From Bradyrhizobium guangzhouense (lineage in GTDB: Bacteria; Pseudomonadota; Alphaproteobacteria; Rhizobiales; Xanthobacteraceae), in assembly GCF_004114955.1 (NCBI RefSeq), contig NZ_CP030053.1:6736001-6800000 (forward strand): a stretch of DNA of 64,000 nt. Direction: 5' to 3'. A program made the translations under genes and the position numbers. Shown one piece after another: positions 61,791-64,000 of the stretch. The notes beneath the pieces are model-generated. The model was not told the DNA's origin, made no database searches, and saw only the letters and a list, made by a program, of their open reading frames with translations. Position 1 is the stretch's first letter. Every line of letters starts with the position of its first letter.

Positions 61791-61951
61791 GCAGGTAGCA
61801 TACCATTGATCGGCATCCGATGCAGCACCTGCGTCAGGGGGGGGGCCGACGTCCAGCTCAGATCCTGTCGTTTCCGTAATGTGACGGCCCCCTCGCGGAA
61901 CCGGTCCGAAACCATTATCTTGCCTCACATCCCCCGATAATGGACGGACGC

Positions 61952-63379
61952 ATGACCAACCCTGCCACAACCTCCCTGCTCGACCGCGCCAATCTCGACC
62001 GCGACCTGGTTCGCAGCGAGGTCGCGCGCGGGCTCTCCGGTGCCGATGACGGCGAATTGTTCCTGGAATACAGCCAGACCGAAGCGCTGATGTTCGACAA
62101 TGGGCGGCTGAAGCAGGCGACCTACGACACCTCGCAGGGTTTTGGCTTACGCGCCGTCAAGGATGATGCCGTGGGCTACGCCCACTCCTCCGACGTGTCG
62201 CTGCCGGCGCTGATTCGCGCCGCCGATGCGGTCGCGGCCGTGCGCGGCGGCTATTCCGGCAGCTTTGCCGCGCCGCCTCCGCACACCAATGTGCGCCTCT
62301 ATGGCGATGAAAACCCGCTGGACGCACCAGGCTTCGAGACCAAGGTAAAACTGCTCGCCGAGATCGACGCCTATCTGCGCGACAAGGATCCGCGGGTGCG
62401 GCAGGTCAGCGTCAGTCTCGGCGCGACCTGGCAGGTGGTCGAAATCCTGCGGCCCGACGGCGAGAGCTATCGCGACATCCGCCCGCTGGTGCGCGTCAAC
62501 ATCTCCGTCGTCGCAGGGCAAGGCGACCGCCAGGAGAGCGGCAGCAAGGGCTATGGCGGCCGCGCCGGCTATGCCGAGTTCATCGAGACCAAATCGTGGC
62601 GCGATGCCGCTGACGGCGCGTTGCGCGAGGCCTTGGTCAATCTGGAATCGATTCCCGCTCCCGCGGGCGAAATGGACGTCGTGTTGGGCGCGGGCTGGCC
62701 CGGCGTGATGCTGCACGAGGCGGTCGGGCACGGCCTCGAGGGCGACTTCAACCGCAAGAAGACATCTGCGTTTGCCGGCCTGATGGGCCAGCAGGTTGCA
62801 GCCAAGGGCGTCACAGTCGTTGACGACGGCACCATTGCCTCACGGCGTGGCTCGCTGTCGATCGACGACGAGGGCACGCCGACCAACCGCACCGTGCTGA
62901 TCGAGGACGGCATGCTGGTCGGCTACATGCAGGACCGCCAGAATGCGCGGCTGATGAACATGAAGCCGACCGGCAACGGCCGTCGCCAGGGCTATGCCCA
63001 TGTGCCGATGCCGCGCATGACCAACACCTACATGCTCGCGGGCGACCGCGACCCGGCCGAAATTCTCGCGTCGGTGAAGAACGGCGTGTTTGCCGCGAAT
63101 TTCGGCGGCGGGCAGGTCGACATCACCTCGGGCAAATACGTGTTCCAGTGCACCGAGGCCTACAAGATCGAGAACGGCAAGCTGGGCGCGCCGCTCAAGG
63201 GCGCCATGCTGATCGGCAACGGGCCGACCGACCTGCATCGCATCCGCATGATCGGCAACGATCTCGCGCTCGATACCGGCATCGGCACCTGCGGCAAGAA
63301 CGGCCAGGGCGTGCCCGTCGGCGTCGGCCAGCCGTCGCTTCTGATGGAACGCATTACGGTGGGTGGAACGGGCGCATGA
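61952..63379 (+). CDS. tldD: Metalloprotease TldD
   Basis: This protein of about 475 residues is one half of the TldD/TldE (PmbA) heterodimeric zinc protease. It carries the metal motif MLHEAVGHGLEGDFNRK near residue 255 (HExxxH) and the late Cys ligand GIGTCGKNGQGVPVGVGQP near residue 448. The complex degrades unfolded peptides and matures some antibiotic peptides. ATG 61952 is used; ATG 61940 would add four residues. It overlaps the signal peptidase start by four bases (ATGA at 63376-63379). Confidence 0.95.
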   Translation: MTNPATTSLLDRANLDRDLVRSEVARGLSGADDGELFLEYSQTEALMFDNGRLKQATYDTSQGFGLRAVKDDAVGYAHSSDVSLPALIRAADAVAAVRGGYSGSFAAPPPHTNVRLYGDENPLDAPGFETKVKLLAEIDAYLRDKDPRVRQVSVSLGATWQVVEILRPDGESYRDIRPLVRVNISVVAGQGDRQESGSKGYGGRAGYAEFIETKSWRDAADGALREALVNLESIPAPAGEMDVVLGAGWPGVMLHEAVGHGLEGDFNRKKTSAFAGLMGQQVAAKGVTVVDDGTIASRRGSLSIDDEGTPTNRTVLIEDGMLVGYMQDRQNARLMNMKPTGNGRRQGYAHVPMPRMTNTYMLAGDRDPAEILASVKNGVFAANFGGGQVDITSGKYVFQCTEAYKIENGKLGAPLKGAMLIGNGPTDLHRIRMIGNDLALDTGIGTCGKNGQGVPVGVGQPSLLMERITVGGTGA

Positions 63380-64000
63380 GCGTTGAGAAGGTAACTGCCG
63401 CTCCCAAGCGGAAGAGCTCCGGCTGGGCCGGCCAGTTGATGCAGCTTGCCGGCATCGTCGCCGCCGTCTTCATCGCCAAGGGCGCGCTCGCTGAGCCGTT
63501 CTACGTGCCGTCGGGCTCGATGGAGCCGACGCTGCTCATCGGCGACGCGCTGCTCGCTTCGAAATTCCCCTATGGCTATGGCACCTCCTCGCTGCCGATC
63601 CAGATCAACCTGCCGGAAACCGGCCGCGTCTTCGCCGAAACCCCGAAGCAAGGCGACGTCGTCGTGTTCCGCTGGCCCGGCGACCGCTCGCAGGCCTGGG
63701 TCAAGCGCGTCGTCGGCCTTCCCGGCGACCGCATCCAGATGCGACAGGGGCAGCTCTTCATCAACGACCGTCCCGCCGAATTGAAGCCCGACGGCGTTGG
63801 TGCCGCCGAGGACGACAATGGCGGCAGCGAGCCGGCCTACCGTTACGTCGAGACACTGCCGAACGGCGTCTCGCATCTGATCTTCAAGATGCGCGATAAC
63901 GGTCCGCTCGATAACACGCCCGAGGTTACAGTGCCGCCCGGCCATCTGTTCGTGCTCGGCGACAACAGGGACAATTCGGCCGATAGCCGCGTGCCGCTGC
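63376..64000 (+). CDS. lepB: Signal peptidase I (partial at right edge)
   Basis: The visible 208 residues have an N-terminal TM (AGQLMQLAGIVAAVFIAKGA) and the serine-lysine catalytic pair: Ser in VPSGSMEPTLLIGDALLASK and Lys in AWVKRVVGLPGDRIQM. A later GHLFVLGDNRDNSADSR box is present. It removes export signals in the inner membrane. The C-terminus is beyond the window. It is translationally coupled to tldD. Confidence 0.95.
   Translation, partial: MSVEKVTAAPKRKSSGWAGQLMQLAGIVAAVFIAKGALAEPFYVPSGSMEPTLLIGDALLASKFPYGYGTSSLPIQINLPETGRVFAETPKQGDVVVFRWPGDRSQAWVKRVVGLPGDRIQMRQGQLFINDRPAELKPDGVGAAEDDNGGSEPAYRYVETLPNGVSHLIFKMRDNGPLDNTPEVTVPPGHLFVLGDNRDNSADSRVPL

Noticed and set aside
61838..61845. 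Run of eight G residues upstream of the antitoxin gene as a phase-variation tract
   Set aside because: It lies outside any supported frame and not between promoter elements I can identify.

Overview
The window looks like a core-chromosome segment of a Bradyrhizobium-type alphaproteobacterium (Nitrobacteraceae). The sequence is GC-rich, with strong G/C at third codon positions. It carries the coxB-coxA-ctaB-coxF-ctaG-coxC order of the aa3 oxidase, a separate F0 ATP-synthase operon with two b-type subunits, an alphaproteobacterial 5-aminolevulinate synthase with a FixK/FNR-type box upstream, an Omp25-like porin, an IalB protein and many hairpin-rich intergenic repeats. No prophage, transposase, CRISPR array, rRNA or tRNA was seen.

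Layout. 1-10 kb: the N-terminal part of a large FecR/VCBS adhesin leaving the left edge, divergent from a LapG-like cysteine protease; an LprI-like secreted protein; an ABC-2 exporter; a metallo-beta-lactamase-fold protein with an altered metal motif; an amidohydrolase; a cupin. 10-20 kb: an M29 aminopeptidase, a fumarase/aspartase-family lyase, a GFA protein, a possible methyltransferase remnant, and a dipeptide/oligopeptide ABC operon (binding protein, two permeases, fused double ATPase) with a block of hairpins inside it. 20-30 kb: two tiny overlapping genes, an AEC transporter, a three-gene adenylation/MBOAT/carrier-protein cassette resembling dltA-dltB-dltC, a porin and a chemoreceptor. 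30-43 kb: a variant AroQ facing hemA, with a perfect FixK-type box between them; a 1169-residue transporter-kinase-receiver hybrid; a hydrolase; an orphan binding protein; a LuxR-type regulator; an MHS-family transporter; YjbQ.

43-64 kb: atpI-atpB-atpE-b'-b; an envelope protein; a GNAT enzyme; an M16 protease overlapping thrC; a candidate small RNA; a divergent NarL/NarX-like two-component pair; SURF1 and DUF983 downstream of the complete aa3 oxidase operon; IalB; a DUF433/DUF5615 toxin-antitoxin pair whose toxin is broken; then tldD overlapping a signal peptidase I gene cut by the right edge.

Energy metabolism dominates the right half (heme synthesis, ATP synthase, terminal oxidase and its assembly factors), with FixK-type sites near hemA and coxB pointing to oxygen-responsive control. 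The least explained pieces are the dlt-like cassette in an organism expected to lack teichoic acids, the adhesin/LapG-like pair, the candidate small RNA near 50.7 kb, and the AroQ paralogue with a changed active-site residue. Several starts are non-ATG (adhesin, thrC and the SnoaL-like gene TTG; ctaB and the MBOAT gene GTG).
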